From Roseimaritima sediminicola (GTDB lineage: Bacteria; Planctomycetota; Planctomycetia; Pirellulales; Pirellulaceae): DNA of 64,000 bases. Positions within the stretch are counted from its first letter, which is position 1; every line of letters begins with the position of its first letter. Made by a program: the position numbers and the translations under genes. The notes under the pieces were generated by a model, which was not told where the DNA came from, ran no database searches, and saw only the letters and a program-made list of their open reading frames with translations. Shown here in pieces: positions 42,831 to 51,995 of this stretch. The stretch lies in assembly GCF_009618275.1 (NCBI RefSeq), contig NZ_WIAD01000013.1:1-64000 (forward strand), written 5' to 3'.

Positions 42831-45746
42831 TCAATCCAGAAACATAAATTCATTGGACGCCAACATGGCATGCGCCAGTTGCGCCCAACGCTCGAGGTTC
42901 TCTGCGGTGGATGCTGGTTCTGCATCACCGGCGTCGGCTTGATGATCGTTTGGCTCGTCGCCGCTGGCCGCGCCGTCCGGTTGCGGACGCGTTACGAAGG
43001 CGAGGGCCAATTCGCGCTCTTCGGCCGCGGGCACGCGCAAATAGATTCGCTGGTACAACCATTCCACACGCTCCGTATCGGTGGCGGCAGCCTCGACAGC
43101 CATCTTCGCCACTGCGGCTGCGCGGTCCTGGATGAAAGCGGAATTCAACGCGTACAGCGTTTGCTGGGGCACGGTCGTGTCGGGACGTTTGACCGTACAA
43201 GACGTCGGGTCGGCACCATCAAAGGTGCTGGACAAAGCGGAGATAATGTCGCGATTGATGAACGCGTACACACTGCGGCGGGGAACGACCGGAGTGGCTT
43301 CCAAGTCGAATGGCCGTCCACCGATGGTGGTCGTGTCCAGTTCGCCCGAGACGGCCAACAACGCGTCTCGCATCGCTTCCATCTCCAAGCGTTTGCGCGG
43401 CATCCGCCACAGTAACCGGTTCTCAGGATCTCGCTGGCGAGCTTGCGTGTTTTCAACCGAGGCTTGTTGGTACACGTCGGACAACATGATCCGCCGGTGC
43501 ATCTTCTTGATCGACCAACCGTCTTCGGCAAACACGGTAGCCAAATAGTCCAGCAGCTGAGGATGCGTCGGGGGCGTGCCGCGGGTGCCCAGGTCATCGG
43601 GCGTGCGAACGAGACCCCGGCCGAAATGGTGTCGCCAAATCCAATTGACGATTACGCGCCGGGTCAGCGGGTTCTCCGGGGCGACGATGGCTTCGGCCAA
43701 GCCGCGGCGACGCCGTCCATCGTCGAAGGGCGTCGTGCCATAGGGTGCGACATTCGTCAGGAATCTCGCTTCGACCCGTTCGCCACGGCTTAGCGGGTTA
43801 CCGCGAAGGAAGACCCGGGTTTCGGGTGGCGTCTCGGATTCGGCCAAGACCATGCCACGCGGTGGCGAGCCCGGCGAGTTGAGGTGCAGGTTGTGGATTG
43901 TGCCTCGCTTGCCTCTCAGTTTGTCCGACACGGTACGGTTCAGCATTCGGGCGGCGACCTTGTCCGGCACATCGGTGGGTGTGCCGGATTCGTAAAGGTG
44001 CCGCCGCAGTTGTTGGTTGATGGAGCTGTTGATTTCGGCATGCCGCGGATCCTCGTCCGTGATGATTTCTCCTTCCGGTGCCGCTTCCAGGGACGCCTCG
44101 CGGAGGGCGGTCAACCAGTCGAGATGTACGTCGGCAAACAGGCGGCCGTAGGCTTCGGCTAATTCGATCAACGAGGCCGGTTGGGTTTCCTCCAGAACGT
44201 CCAGAACTCGCGGATTCCACCGCGGCGCCTCGACGCTCATGTTGTGTAGGTCTTTGAACTTTGCCGGATCACCATTCTCCGCCCTCGACGTCTGCACCAA
44301 TTGTTCGCAGGCGGTTTGGAATTGTTCCGCGGGGGTGTCCTGCAGGCGGACCCAGGCAAAGAACACCGGATCCTCTTCGCTCATCGCACCCAAATACATT
44401 CGCCAACGGTTCAGTACGATCGGACGCACATCGTCGGTGCGGTAGGACAGAAAAGCTGCCGAGACGTCTTGTTCGGGAACCTGTTTAGCCAAATCGGTTA
44501 GGTACAAACCGACCTGGCTGCGCAGGCGACTACGCATCACCTCCATCTGATCGCGAGCCATATCGCGATAGATTGTCTGCCGCTTTTCCAGCTGACGTTG
44601 GTACTCCAGCAGTTGGTCGGTCAATGTTGGTTGGCCCAGCACCGGCAGTTCGTCCGGCGGTTCACTGCTGGCCAGCGTGGCGTACAGAGCGTAGTAGTCG
44701 GTGGTCGGGATCTCGTCGAACTTGTGATCGTGACAGCGAGCACAAGCGACCGTAACGCCCATCAATCCGCGCGTGACCACGTCGATCTGGTCGTCGATCA
44801 GATCGTGCACGCTGCGAAACTGCATGCCCACCGTCAGGAACCCCAGCGCGGCGAGAGCCGGGTCATCGGCGGGCAAATCCAATTGATCCGCGGCCAACTG
44901 TTGCAGGACGAATTGGTCGTAAGGCAAGTCCTGGTTGAACGCCCGGATCACGTAATCGCGATAGGTATACGAGAACGGAAACCGCTTGAACCCGATGGCC
45001 GTTCCGCCGTGGGTGTCGGCATAACGAGCGATGTCCAACCAGTGTCGGCCCCATCGTTCACCATAGCGAGGCGACTGCAGCAAGCGGTCGACGACCCGGG
45101 CGAAGGCTTCCTCGTCGGCGGCCGCGTCGTCGACAAATGCTTCGACTTCGGCGGGTGTGGGAGGCAGCCCGATCAAGTCGAAGCTGGCTCGCCGAATCAG
45201 CTGGCGACGGTCCAATCGCGGGGCGAGCGTCAGATCGTTTTGCTCCAACGCCGCGACGATAAACCGATCGATCTCGGTAGAGGCGTCGCCGGTGGGCGTG
45301 GGCACTTCGGGGGCGCGGATCGGTTGGTAGGACCAATGTCCTTCGAACGGCGCCCCGTTGGCGATCCACCGCCGCAGGGTGTCGATCTGCTTGGCCGTGG
45401 GACGCTTTTGCATCTCCGGGGGCGGCATCCGCATGTCCGGATCCTCGCTGGTCAGGCGGAGGATCAATTCGCTGGCTTCGGCATCGCCGGGCACGATCGC
45501 GGCCATCGTACTCTCGTCGGCGATGTCCAGCCGCAGATCCGCCTGCCGATGCTGTTCGTCGGGACCGTGGCACTGCACGCAGTACTCTGCCAGGATCGGT
45601 CTCACGTCGCCGTTAAAGCTGATCTCGCTGGCCGCAGCGGATGATTGGCAAAAGTAACCGCAGGCAATTGCCAACCAGAGCGCGAGTACCGTTGGAGTTG
45701 CCGTGCGGGGGCGGAGAAAAACGCGAGTTGTCATCAATTGTCTCAT
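42831..45746 (-). CDS. PSD1-type secreted cytochrome protein (PSCyt1-DUF1549-DUF1553)
   Basis: The 971-residue protein has a signal segment (about residues 17-40), a cytochrome domain with CVQCH at 56-60, a DUF1549 domain (about 155-370, with YGERWGRHWLDIARYADTHGG and ACARCHDHKFDEIPTTDYY), a long helical middle (about 380-640) and a C-terminal DUF1553 domain (about 680-965). The middle segment is longer than in the 29189 gene and rich in charged helices. A second start four codons in (45734) is equally possible. It lies upstream of its DUF1501 partner. Confidence 0.9.
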   Translation of the reverse strand: MRQLMTTRVFLRPRTATPTVLALWLAIACGYFCQSSAAASEISFNGDVRPILAEYCVQCHGPDEQHRQADLRLDIADESTMAAIVPGDAEASELILRLTSEDPDMRMPPPEMQKRPTAKQIDTLRRWIANGAPFEGHWSYQPIRAPEVPTPTGDASTEIDRFIVAALEQNDLTLAPRLDRRQLIRRASFDLIGLPPTPAEVEAFVDDAAADEEAFARVVDRLLQSPRYGERWGRHWLDIARYADTHGGTAIGFKRFPFSYTYRDYVIRAFNQDLPYDQFVLQQLAADQLDLPADDPALAALGFLTVGMQFRSVHDLIDDQIDVVTRGLMGVTVACARCHDHKFDEIPTTDYYALYATLASSEPPDELPVLGQPTLTDQLLEYQRQLEKRQTIYRDMARDQMEVMRSRLRSQVGLYLTDLAKQVPEQDVSAAFLSYRTDDVRPIVLNRWRMYLGAMSEEDPVFFAWVRLQDTPAEQFQTACEQLVQTSRAENGDPAKFKDLHNMSVEAPRWNPRVLDVLEETQPASLIELAEAYGRLFADVHLDWLTALREASLEAAPEGEIITDEDPRHAEINSSINQQLRRHLYESGTPTDVPDKVAARMLNRTVSDKLRGKRGTIHNLHLNSPGSPPRGMVLAESETPPETRVFLRGNPLSRGERVEARFLTNVAPYGTTPFDDGRRRRGLAEAIVAPENPLTRRVIVNWIWRHHFGRGLVRTPDDLGTRGTPPTHPQLLDYLATVFAEDGWSIKKMHRRIMLSDVYQQASVENTQARQRDPENRLLWRMPRKRLEMEAMRDALLAVSGELDTTTIGGRPFDLEATPVVPRRSVYAFINRDIISALSSTFDGADPTSCTVKRPDTTVPQQTLYALNSAFIQDRAAAVAKMAVEAAATDTERVEWLYQRIYLRVPAAEERELALAFVTRPQPDGAASGDEPNDHQADAGDAEPASTAENLERWAQLAHAMLASNEFMFLD

Positions 45747-45892
45747 CGACTTGCAGAGCGAAGAATCGCGACCGCCTCGACCGCAGCAATCGGCGGCGGC
45801 AAAGGTGGGGGCGGCGGCCCTGAGGCGGGTGGGGAGTTCATTCTAACACCCTTGCCGGCCCCATGCACACAACGCGATCGCCTCCTTAACGG

Positions 45893-47437
45893 CTACTGCG
45901 TTGGCGAAGCTTCAGGAGGAGCGATCGCGCGGTCCAGCAGGTTGTGGGTGATCCGCTGGACGCGCGGGTCGGGTCCATGGGGGCGGCTGCCGTGAGACCA
46001 GGGCAGGGTGTGTCCCGGGGGCATGCTCAAACCCTGAGACCAAAAAATCGTGGCCGCGTTGAACACATAATTCTTCTTGGGGCCGGGATAGATCGTGGCG
46101 GTCCAGGGGGCCGGATTCGTGCCGCCCTGCCAAGCGGTGCCCTGAGCCAGGATCTCCAGCCCCGGGAGGTCCGTGGGCGGGTCGCCGTGGAATTCCCAGC
46201 CGATCAAACCCGGGACGCGGTCGCCGGCTTTCATCCCGGTTCCGGCAAACACCCAGTGCTCGGGCTTGGTGCAGATCCAGTCGCCGCCACCGTTGACCGG
46301 ACGCAGGTTCCGGGCGCCCATCAGGTAGCCTTCATCGGGTCCGCGATGGGGAAAGGGGCCGTTGGTTTCTTCGCGCAGCTCGGCCCAGCGGTAATCGCCG
46401 CCATAGGGACCGCCGCGAAACAGGACGCGATTCGGTTGTCCGCGGCCGCTCGGCTGCAGCGGCGAGACCCAGCAGACGGAATTGCCCGACAGGAACAGCA
46501 GGTTCACGCCGGCATCGCGCATCGCCACCACGCTTTCGTACTGGCGAATGTCCCAGTACTCGTCGTGGCCAACACTCAAGAACGCTTTGCATTTCAGGCC
46601 CCGCTCGGGCGTCAGCATGTCGCTGTTGGAACAGTAGGTGACGTCGTAGCCGTGCTTCTCCAGCCAGTAGGCCAGCGGAAACTCATACGTCAGATAGCCG
46701 CCGCTGCCAACCGACAGAGGATCGTTGACGACGCTGGTGTACTGCGCCTCGCGGCCATAGGGACGGTCAAAGCTGACATCGGCCCAGGGACCTTGCACGC
46801 CTTTGGGGTGCGTGTACACCGACGACTTGTAAGGCCATCCGTTGTAGGCCTGCCAGGTATTGTCGCTGCACTGAAAGAGGATGTCGGCGGGGCGATCATC
46901 GCGGACGATAAAGACCACGTAACTTTGCCAGTACGCTCGATCATCTTCGGGAACCAGCGTGGTCAGGCGGCCCAGGTACACGCCGCTGAGCCAATCCTCG
47001 GGAATCGTCAGCCGGGCCGAGGGCTGCCAGCGACACTCGTGCATGGTGCGCTGGTCGGGGGTGGGCGTCGGCTGGGGGCTGCCCTGCAGCGGTCCTATCG
47101 TCTTCATCAACCGCGCGCCGCGGCCGCCGTAGTAACCCGTCCGAAAGATTTCGAGTTGGAACTTTTCGGCCGGGTCGGTCGAAACCATGAACTCGATGGT
47201 TTCGCCAACGGCAACGCTTTGTTTGGAGCAGTAGCCCTCGATCGCTTGTGAACGGCAACCATCTCGGCGGTCCAGGCGGACGCGGGTCAATTGCCAATCG
47301 GTGGAACCCGGTTTGGCGTTCTCCTGTTGGATCCGATTCGGCGTCGCCTCTTCGGCCACCAAGAGCGACGGAGCGATCAGACTCGACAGGATCAATGCGG
47401 CGCACCGCAGGCCGTAACACAAGCGAGGCAAGTTCAT
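45893..47437 (-). CDS. Secreted N,N-dimethylformamidase large-subunit-like protein
   Basis: This 514-residue protein has a signal peptide (residues 1-28, ending LLVA). The mature part has a beta-sandwich (about 60-190, with EIFRTGYYGGRGARLM) and a large domain (about 195-505) with VLFQCSDNTWQAYNGWPYKSS-like, SVGHDEYWD and LLFLSGNSVCWV motifs. These fit the C-terminal domain family of the N,N-dimethylformamidase beta subunit (DmfA2). That enzyme needs iron and a small subunit; no small-subunit gene is visible here. Many planctomycete members have no known substrate, so true dimethylformamidase activity is doubtful; an exported amide or sugar-modifying enzyme is possible. Confidence 0.75.
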   Translation of the reverse strand: MNLPRLCYGLRCAALILSSLIAPSLLVAEEATPNRIQQENAKPGSTDWQLTRVRLDRRDGCRSQAIEGYCSKQSVAVGETIEFMVSTDPAEKFQLEIFRTGYYGGRGARLMKTIGPLQGSPQPTPTPDQRTMHECRWQPSARLTIPEDWLSGVYLGRLTTLVPEDDRAYWQSYVVFIVRDDRPADILFQCSDNTWQAYNGWPYKSSVYTHPKGVQGPWADVSFDRPYGREAQYTSVVNDPLSVGSGGYLTYEFPLAYWLEKHGYDVTYCSNSDMLTPERGLKCKAFLSVGHDEYWDIRQYESVVAMRDAGVNLLFLSGNSVCWVSPLQPSGRGQPNRVLFRGGPYGGDYRWAELREETNGPFPHRGPDEGYLMGARNLRPVNGGGDWICTKPEHWVFAGTGMKAGDRVPGLIGWEFHGDPPTDLPGLEILAQGTAWQGGTNPAPWTATIYPGPKKNYVFNAATIFWSQGLSMPPGHTLPWSHGSRPHGPDPRVQRITHNLLDRAIAPPEASPTQ

Positions 47438-47500
47438 GGGAGATCAGGGGGCAGGGGTTTTAAAAACTTCTGGCTTTAACGGATTCTATGAGGCGTAACA

Positions 47501-47579
47501 TTTACTCCCCTCTCCCCCGAAGCCTGACTCGCTTAGGCTCGCCAGGCTTCGGGGGAGAGGGGGGAGAGGGGAGTAAACG
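47501..47579 (-). repeat. Palindromic repeat, family B, copy 3
   Basis: Terminal TTTACTCCCCTCTCCCCC pairs with the closing GAGAGGGGAGTAAA, and inner arms CGAAGCCTG/CAGGCTTCG pair around ACTCGCTTAGGCTCGC. The element is an almost complete palindrome. The same sequence plan is found at 11012-11090 and 11182-11267. It sits before the dimethylformamidase-like gene's start, between two genes of the same strand. Confidence 0.8.
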
Positions 47580-47686
47580 ATTCTATGCATACCCAGATTT
47601 CGTTAGAGCCAGGAAAACTTGATGTTGGGCGGCGGCCCGCGGAACGAGCTGTGTAACCGAGCGGCGTTTCTCCGCCACGTCGGGCG

Positions 47687-48280
47687 TTACTTCGGATACA
47701 GCCAGCGTTTGAAGACCCAGGTCAGCGCGGGCAGCACGACCCAGGTCATCATGGCGACGCTGATCGCCGCCAGGACGGCGCTGGAGAACCAGGAGGGCAG
47801 GGCGCCGAACCAGGGTTTCAGGTAGGCGATCAGCGGCAGGACCGTCGCATAGACGGCGATCCAAACGATGATCGCCATTTTGTATTTAGGCGGTGCCGAC
47901 ACCGCCAAGCCTTCGGCGGTCGTGGATTCAAACCACGTTTCCAGCCCGGTCAGGTGATGGATGTCCGCCGGCCGGCTTTCAAACGGTCGCAGCGCCTCGA
48001 CTCGCACCCGTCGCTCGTCCGAATCATGCCAACGTTGCATGTTTTCGGCCGAATCAAACTTCGTGATCACCCGGTAGTAGCGATCGCCCGTCTGGTTCGG
48101 TTTGAGAACCAGGGCGCCGAGGTTACCGGGGAACGACAGCGAAGTCCGAATCAACTCGCCGATCGCCTGTTCCCATTGATGTTCCTTGCCGGCGGCCGGA
48201 TAGGCCGTCGCCAGGATCGTCGCCGGCATCTGCGAATCGGCTGAATCGGCTGGATCGTCGTGTGCGTTGGACGCTGTCAC
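47687..48280 (-). CDS. ABM-domain protein with two C-terminal membrane helices
   Basis: The 197-residue protein has an antibiotic-biosynthesis-monooxygenase (ABM, dimeric ferredoxin-like) domain at about 20-112, ending with the GLETWF motif, followed by PPKYKMAIIVW and two membrane helices (about 134-153 and 165-189). ABM plus two helices is a known membrane variant of unknown function; catalytic roles in some ABM proteins include quinol oxidation and heme breakdown. The GTG start is 18 bases after the DUF1080 stop; an ATG at 48229 would remove 17 poorly conserved residues and is also plausible. Confidence 0.7.
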   Translation of the reverse strand: MTASNAHDDPADSADSQMPATILATAYPAAGKEHQWEQAIGELIRTSLSFPGNLGALVLKPNQTGDRYYRVITKFDSAENMQRWHDSDERRVRVEALRPFESRPADIHHLTGLETWFESTTAEGLAVSAPPKYKMAIIVWIAVYATVLPLIAYLKPWFGALPSWFSSAVLAAISVAMMTWVVLPALTWVFKRWLYPK

Positions 48281-48298
48281 GGTTGATGCCCGCAGCCC

Positions 48299-49606
48299 TT
48301 ATTCGTCGGTGGCCGTTTCCCGTTCGATTGCTTTGCGCATCTCGGCGGTGATGGGCATGACTTCAAAGTCCTTGAAGAACATTTCGGTGTCGGTGTTGCC
48401 GTGCATTTGCAGGCCCAGCTTGCCGGTTTTTTCGCCGTCCTCGTCGATGATATCGGCGGTGCAGAATCCGTTCAGGATTTGCACCAGGCGGTCGCCGTAG
48501 GCGGCGGTGCAGGTGGTATTCCACTGGCCGTCCTTGTTGCGAACCTTGGCGACCAGTTCATCGTTCGACGCGACCCAGCCGCGGCCCGGGATGGTCTTGC
48601 CGTCGATGATTCCGGCGGTGTGCCAGATGGCCGAATCTTTGCTGTTGTTGGCGATTTCGTTCTGATATCCACGCAACACCCAGGGCGCTTCGGTTTCTTC
48701 GGCGCGGAAGTACAGGGCGCTGTTGCCGCCGTTCATCCGGTAGGTGACGCGGGCGATGAAGTCGCCGTAATTCTTGTCGGAGATAACCAGGCCGTCCTTG
48801 TCTTGGCTCTTGGCATGCACGCCGTGCAGGACGCCATCCTCGGTGAAGGACCATTCTTCGGGCAGCACGAAGCGGGCGTCGGACAGGCGGTACTCGCCGT
48901 CGTCACCTTTGACGAAGAACGGTTCCCACTTGCTCTCGCCGAGGTCTTTGACGCGAATGTTTCGCCAGGCGACCGAGCCGGTCTTGCCGGAGTGGATTTG
49001 CAGGCCGATAAAGCCCTTCATCGCCTCGCCGTCGAACATGTCGACGACCAGTTCGCCATTCAACCAGGTCTTGATCGAGGGGCCGACGCACTGGATTTCG
49101 ACATCGTTCCAATCGCCCTCGTTGCAGGTGGCCTTGGCGGCGTCCAGCCGATCCTTGGGGGTATGGGCATCGAGCCAGATGAGGCCGTGTTTGTGGCCGC
49201 GGCGTCCTTCGTCGTAGATGCGGCCCGTCATGTCGCAACCCGGACGCATCTCGTACTGATATCCGTAGACTCGCTGAGAATCACCCTGCGAACGAACGGC
49301 GGAGCGGAACTGGACGCCGGAGTTGCCGGGTTCGATGAATTTGTACTGCAACTTCAGCACAAAGTCGCCGAATTCCTTTTCCGAACACAGGAAGGTGTTG
49401 CCGGGGGTGTTCGGCACACATTTGCCGACGATCGTTCCGTTCTGGACTTCGTATTGGGCCGATCCGCCGCGTTTGACCCAGCCGGTTAGGTCTTTGCCAT
49501 TGAACAGCGAGACGAAGCCGTCTTCGGCATCCGCAGCCGATGCGTTCGGTGCGAGGCATGCCAGAAGGCCGATCAACATAACGACTGCAACACTTTTTCT
49601 CATCAT
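48299..49606 (-). CDS. Secreted double-domain DUF1080 (3-keto-disaccharide hydrolase-like) protein
   Basis: The 435-residue protein has a signal peptide (ending ANASA near 24) and two concanavalin-like DUF1080 domains: about 28-220 (GFVSLFNGKDLTGWV, FGDFVLKLQYKFIEPGNSGVQFRS, DWNDVEIQCVG) and about 230-420 (YGDFIARVTYRMNGGNSALYFRAEE, GKLGLQMHGNTDTEMFFKDFEV). Some DUF1080 proteins hydrolyse 3-keto-glycosides in the periplasm; no oxidoreductase making 3-keto-sugars is adjacent. The second ATG (49603) is also possible. It leads a two-gene unit with the ABM protein. Confidence 0.9.
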   Translation of the reverse strand: MMRKSVAVVMLIGLLACLAPNASAADAEDGFVSLFNGKDLTGWVKRGGSAQYEVQNGTIVGKCVPNTPGNTFLCSEKEFGDFVLKLQYKFIEPGNSGVQFRSAVRSQGDSQRVYGYQYEMRPGCDMTGRIYDEGRRGHKHGLIWLDAHTPKDRLDAAKATCNEGDWNDVEIQCVGPSIKTWLNGELVVDMFDGEAMKGFIGLQIHSGKTGSVAWRNIRVKDLGESKWEPFFVKGDDGEYRLSDARFVLPEEWSFTEDGVLHGVHAKSQDKDGLVISDKNYGDFIARVTYRMNGGNSALYFRAEETEAPWVLRGYQNEIANNSKDSAIWHTAGIIDGKTIPGRGWVASNDELVAKVRNKDGQWNTTCTAAYGDRLVQILNGFCTADIIDEDGEKTGKLGLQMHGNTDTEMFFKDFEVMPITAEMRKAIERETATDE

Positions 49607-49666
49607 GGTCTCTTCAGGGAGGGAAAAATCTCTTCAGGAAACGAAGCAACCCATTGTGCTTGGTCT

Positions 49667-51805
49667 TTACTTTAATAGCCAGCGGCTGGCGGCGGTCTGT
49701 TGATTTTCATCTTCGCCGGCAAAGGTCACCAGTTCACTGGACGCCGGGGTTTTGCGGTAGGCGGCCACGACGAGCTCCGGTTCTGCGCCCTCGCCGGAGA
49801 GCCACAGCGGGCGCGGAGCCTGCAGGGCGAGCAGCCCCGGCAGGTCCAGGTATTTGGCTCCCCCCGGCAAGAACATGGGATCGCGGTAGTCGAGGATCTG
49901 GCCAAAGCGAAATCCGTCGGTCCCGATCGCCATGCGGTCGATCGCGCCGCCGGAGAGCCCACCGGCCGCGGCGGCGATTGGTCCGGCACTGTTCCAGCCT
50001 GCGACGGCAACATTCGTCACGTCGCCGGCGGGACAGGGGCCGGATTCGGCGTGCCGCAGATAACGCACGACGCTGAGCACATCATGGGCCCGCTGGGCGA
50101 ACAACGCGTGGTTGTAGCCGAAGGTGTAACCGGCGAACTCGCGCGGGTTCTCCACAACGCGGGTCTGCTCGACGGGCTCGCCGCCTTGCCGGTACAGGTC
50201 GGCTCCCAGGACGGCCGTGCCGGCTTGCACCAGGTTCTCAACCGCGGCGGGCACGTTGCCCTGGCCATCGCAGACGGCGGTCTTGCCGGTTTCGTCCAGC
50301 CACACGACGACGCGGCCATTCCACTGTTTCGGACGCAGCCAAAGGACGTCGACTTCTTCGCTGTGCGTTTTGTTCAGCAGCGTCCCGGTGTGTTTCACAT
50401 ACTCGCCGCGATCCTCTTGTTCGCCGGCGGCCCAGCGAACGTCGCCCGCATCGTCGTAGGTGCGACCGATCACAACTTCCACAGCCGGCCGAAGGACATT
50501 GTCCAGACCTTCGGGGGTCGAGGCGGCGGCGCGGAGCTGCTCGTCGGCGTCCTTCGTCAGCCAAGCGACCAGGTCGCGTTCGAACTGCGGATCGGCTGCC
50601 TTGGGGGCGGGATGTTCGTCGTTCCACACGGTCAGCTGTTCGGGCGGCAGCGGATCAAAGTCCTGCTCGATCACGGGCGCCTGAAAGCCCAGCTGGAAGT
50701 GCTTGTTCAGGAACGTGTAGAAGGCGGAGCGGGTGACGGCGTTGTAGTTGTGGGGAAAGTGCTCGCCCCGCTTGAGAAAAATGTTGTTCGGTTTGCCGTA
50801 GGTGGCGTACAACTGCTGGAGTTCTGGAAAGCCTTTGGTGGCCAGCTCTTTGGTCCAGTCGTCCGCCGTGTTCATGCCCTGCGGCTTGGGGGCCGCCAAG
50901 GCGGCGAATTCGATGTTGCCGGTATTCACTCGCAGCAGACTGGCGTTTTCGCAGGTGCAGCCGCCCTGCATCGCGGTGCTGACCATGACGACGGGAAAGG
51001 ACAGTTGAATGCGGTCGTCGATCGCCGCCAGGATCATCGTTTGGGTGCCACCGCCACTGGCCCCGGTGACGGCGATCCGCTGCGGATCGACCTCGGGCAG
51101 GCTGAGCAAAAAGTCCACTCCGCGGACCGCGTTCAGGGTTTGCAGACCCATCACGTTCTGGCAGTGCTGTTCGGCTTGCGGGCTGAACAGTCCCCAACGC
51201 TCGGTCGTGTTCATTTCGGGACGCTGTTTGGCGAACCCGTGGACGAGCTGGCGGGAAAGCTGGATCGAGTCGGAGTCGCCCAGCATGTCCCACTGCCAAA
51301 CGATGCAGCCCATCCGAGCGAGCTGCCGACACTGCGATTGGTACGTGCTGCGGCCGGCCCGTTCGAACCGCTCCGCACCGTCGGCGATCTGCGCTCGCAG
51401 CCGGCTCTCGGGCGTCTGGTACAAACGCGCGTCCTTGCGGTGCCCGTGCGCCAGCATGACGGCCGGAGCTTTGCCCTCGATGTTCGTGGGCCGGTAGAGA
51501 TTGCCGGTGACGAAGAAGCCGGGGGCGCTTTCAAAGTAGACCTTCTCTACGGTGTAACCGTCGCGCTCGATCTTGCCGTGGATGACCGGATTGAGCGGTG
51601 TCTTGGTGGGCATCGGCCAAAGCCCGGTCGCCACCAGGATCTGACGCCGCACGAACTCCCGGCGCTGCTGCCACTGCTGGAGCGAGGCCGGCGGATGGAA
51701 CGGGAAGTAGCCGTTCAAATCTTTGAGCGGACGGTCGCGGACGTCCTCGGCGGAAACCATGGCCGAGGTGCACAGTAAAACGGCGATTGCGATCAGGTGT
51801 TTCAT
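49667..51805 (-). CDS. Secreted acetylxylan-esterase/dienelactone-hydrolase-like alpha/beta hydrolase
   Basis: The 712-residue protein has a signal peptide (1-19) and an alpha/beta hydrolase domain (about 75-400) with the nucleophile elbow GASGGG (S250), an oxyanion-type APAVMLAHGH strand turn and a late histidine in RGEHFPHNYN. The second half (about 420-712) resembles a second, possibly inactive hydrolase-like domain; GWNSAGP near 610 is a possible elbow. This matches the planctomycete acetylxylan esterase-like family, which may remove acetyl or other esters from polysaccharides. Substrate assignment is inference. It lies before the DUF1080 gene on the same strand, 60 bases apart. Confidence 0.8.
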   Translation of the reverse strand: MKHLIAIAVLLCTSAMVSAEDVRDRPLKDLNGYFPFHPPASLQQWQQRREFVRRQILVATGLWPMPTKTPLNPVIHGKIERDGYTVEKVYFESAPGFFVTGNLYRPTNIEGKAPAVMLAHGHRKDARLYQTPESRLRAQIADGAERFERAGRSTYQSQCRQLARMGCIVWQWDMLGDSDSIQLSRQLVHGFAKQRPEMNTTERWGLFSPQAEQHCQNVMGLQTLNAVRGVDFLLSLPEVDPQRIAVTGASGGGTQTMILAAIDDRIQLSFPVVMVSTAMQGGCTCENASLLRVNTGNIEFAALAAPKPQGMNTADDWTKELATKGFPELQQLYATYGKPNNIFLKRGEHFPHNYNAVTRSAFYTFLNKHFQLGFQAPVIEQDFDPLPPEQLTVWNDEHPAPKAADPQFERDLVAWLTKDADEQLRAAASTPEGLDNVLRPAVEVVIGRTYDDAGDVRWAAGEQEDRGEYVKHTGTLLNKTHSEEVDVLWLRPKQWNGRVVVWLDETGKTAVCDGQGNVPAAVENLVQAGTAVLGADLYRQGGEPVEQTRVVENPREFAGYTFGYNHALFAQRAHDVLSVVRYLRHAESGPCPAGDVTNVAVAGWNSAGPIAAAAGGLSGGAIDRMAIGTDGFRFGQILDYRDPMFLPGGAKYLDLPGLLALQAPRPLWLSGEGAEPELVVAAYRKTPASSELVTFAGEDENQQTAASRWLLK

Positions 51806-51833
51806 GGTTGTGTGCTCTGGAGGGGTGGTAACC

Positions 51834-51990
51834 GTGGGCTAGCGCCCAATGCCATCTACTTTCACCATCGCTTGCGATTGAAGCGTTAGCGGAGCGGCGC
51901 AAGCCGCCCGGTGTGTGAAGGTTCGCACCGCAAAACCGGACGGCTCGCGCCGTTCCGCTACAAAGGAAGTGGCATTGGGCTGGCGCCCAC
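51834..51990. repeat. Nested palindromic intergenic repeat, family D
   Basis: An inner pair of 26-base arms (51887-51912 and 51935-51960) matches with three mismatches, forming a hairpin around GTGTGAAGGTTCGCACCGCAAA. Outer arms (51834-51854 and 51970-51990) pair partly: GCCCAATGCCA with TGGCATTGGGC is perfect over 11 bases. The mismatches tend to preserve pairing, as in repeated REP-type elements. It lies between two same-strand genes. Confidence 0.7.
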
Positions 51991-51995
51991 ACGGT

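Noticed and set aside
49700-51778. 692-codon open frame on the plus strand inside the esterase-like gene
   Set aside because: The minus strand encodes a signal peptide and GASGGG elbow; the plus frame shows no recognisable motif.
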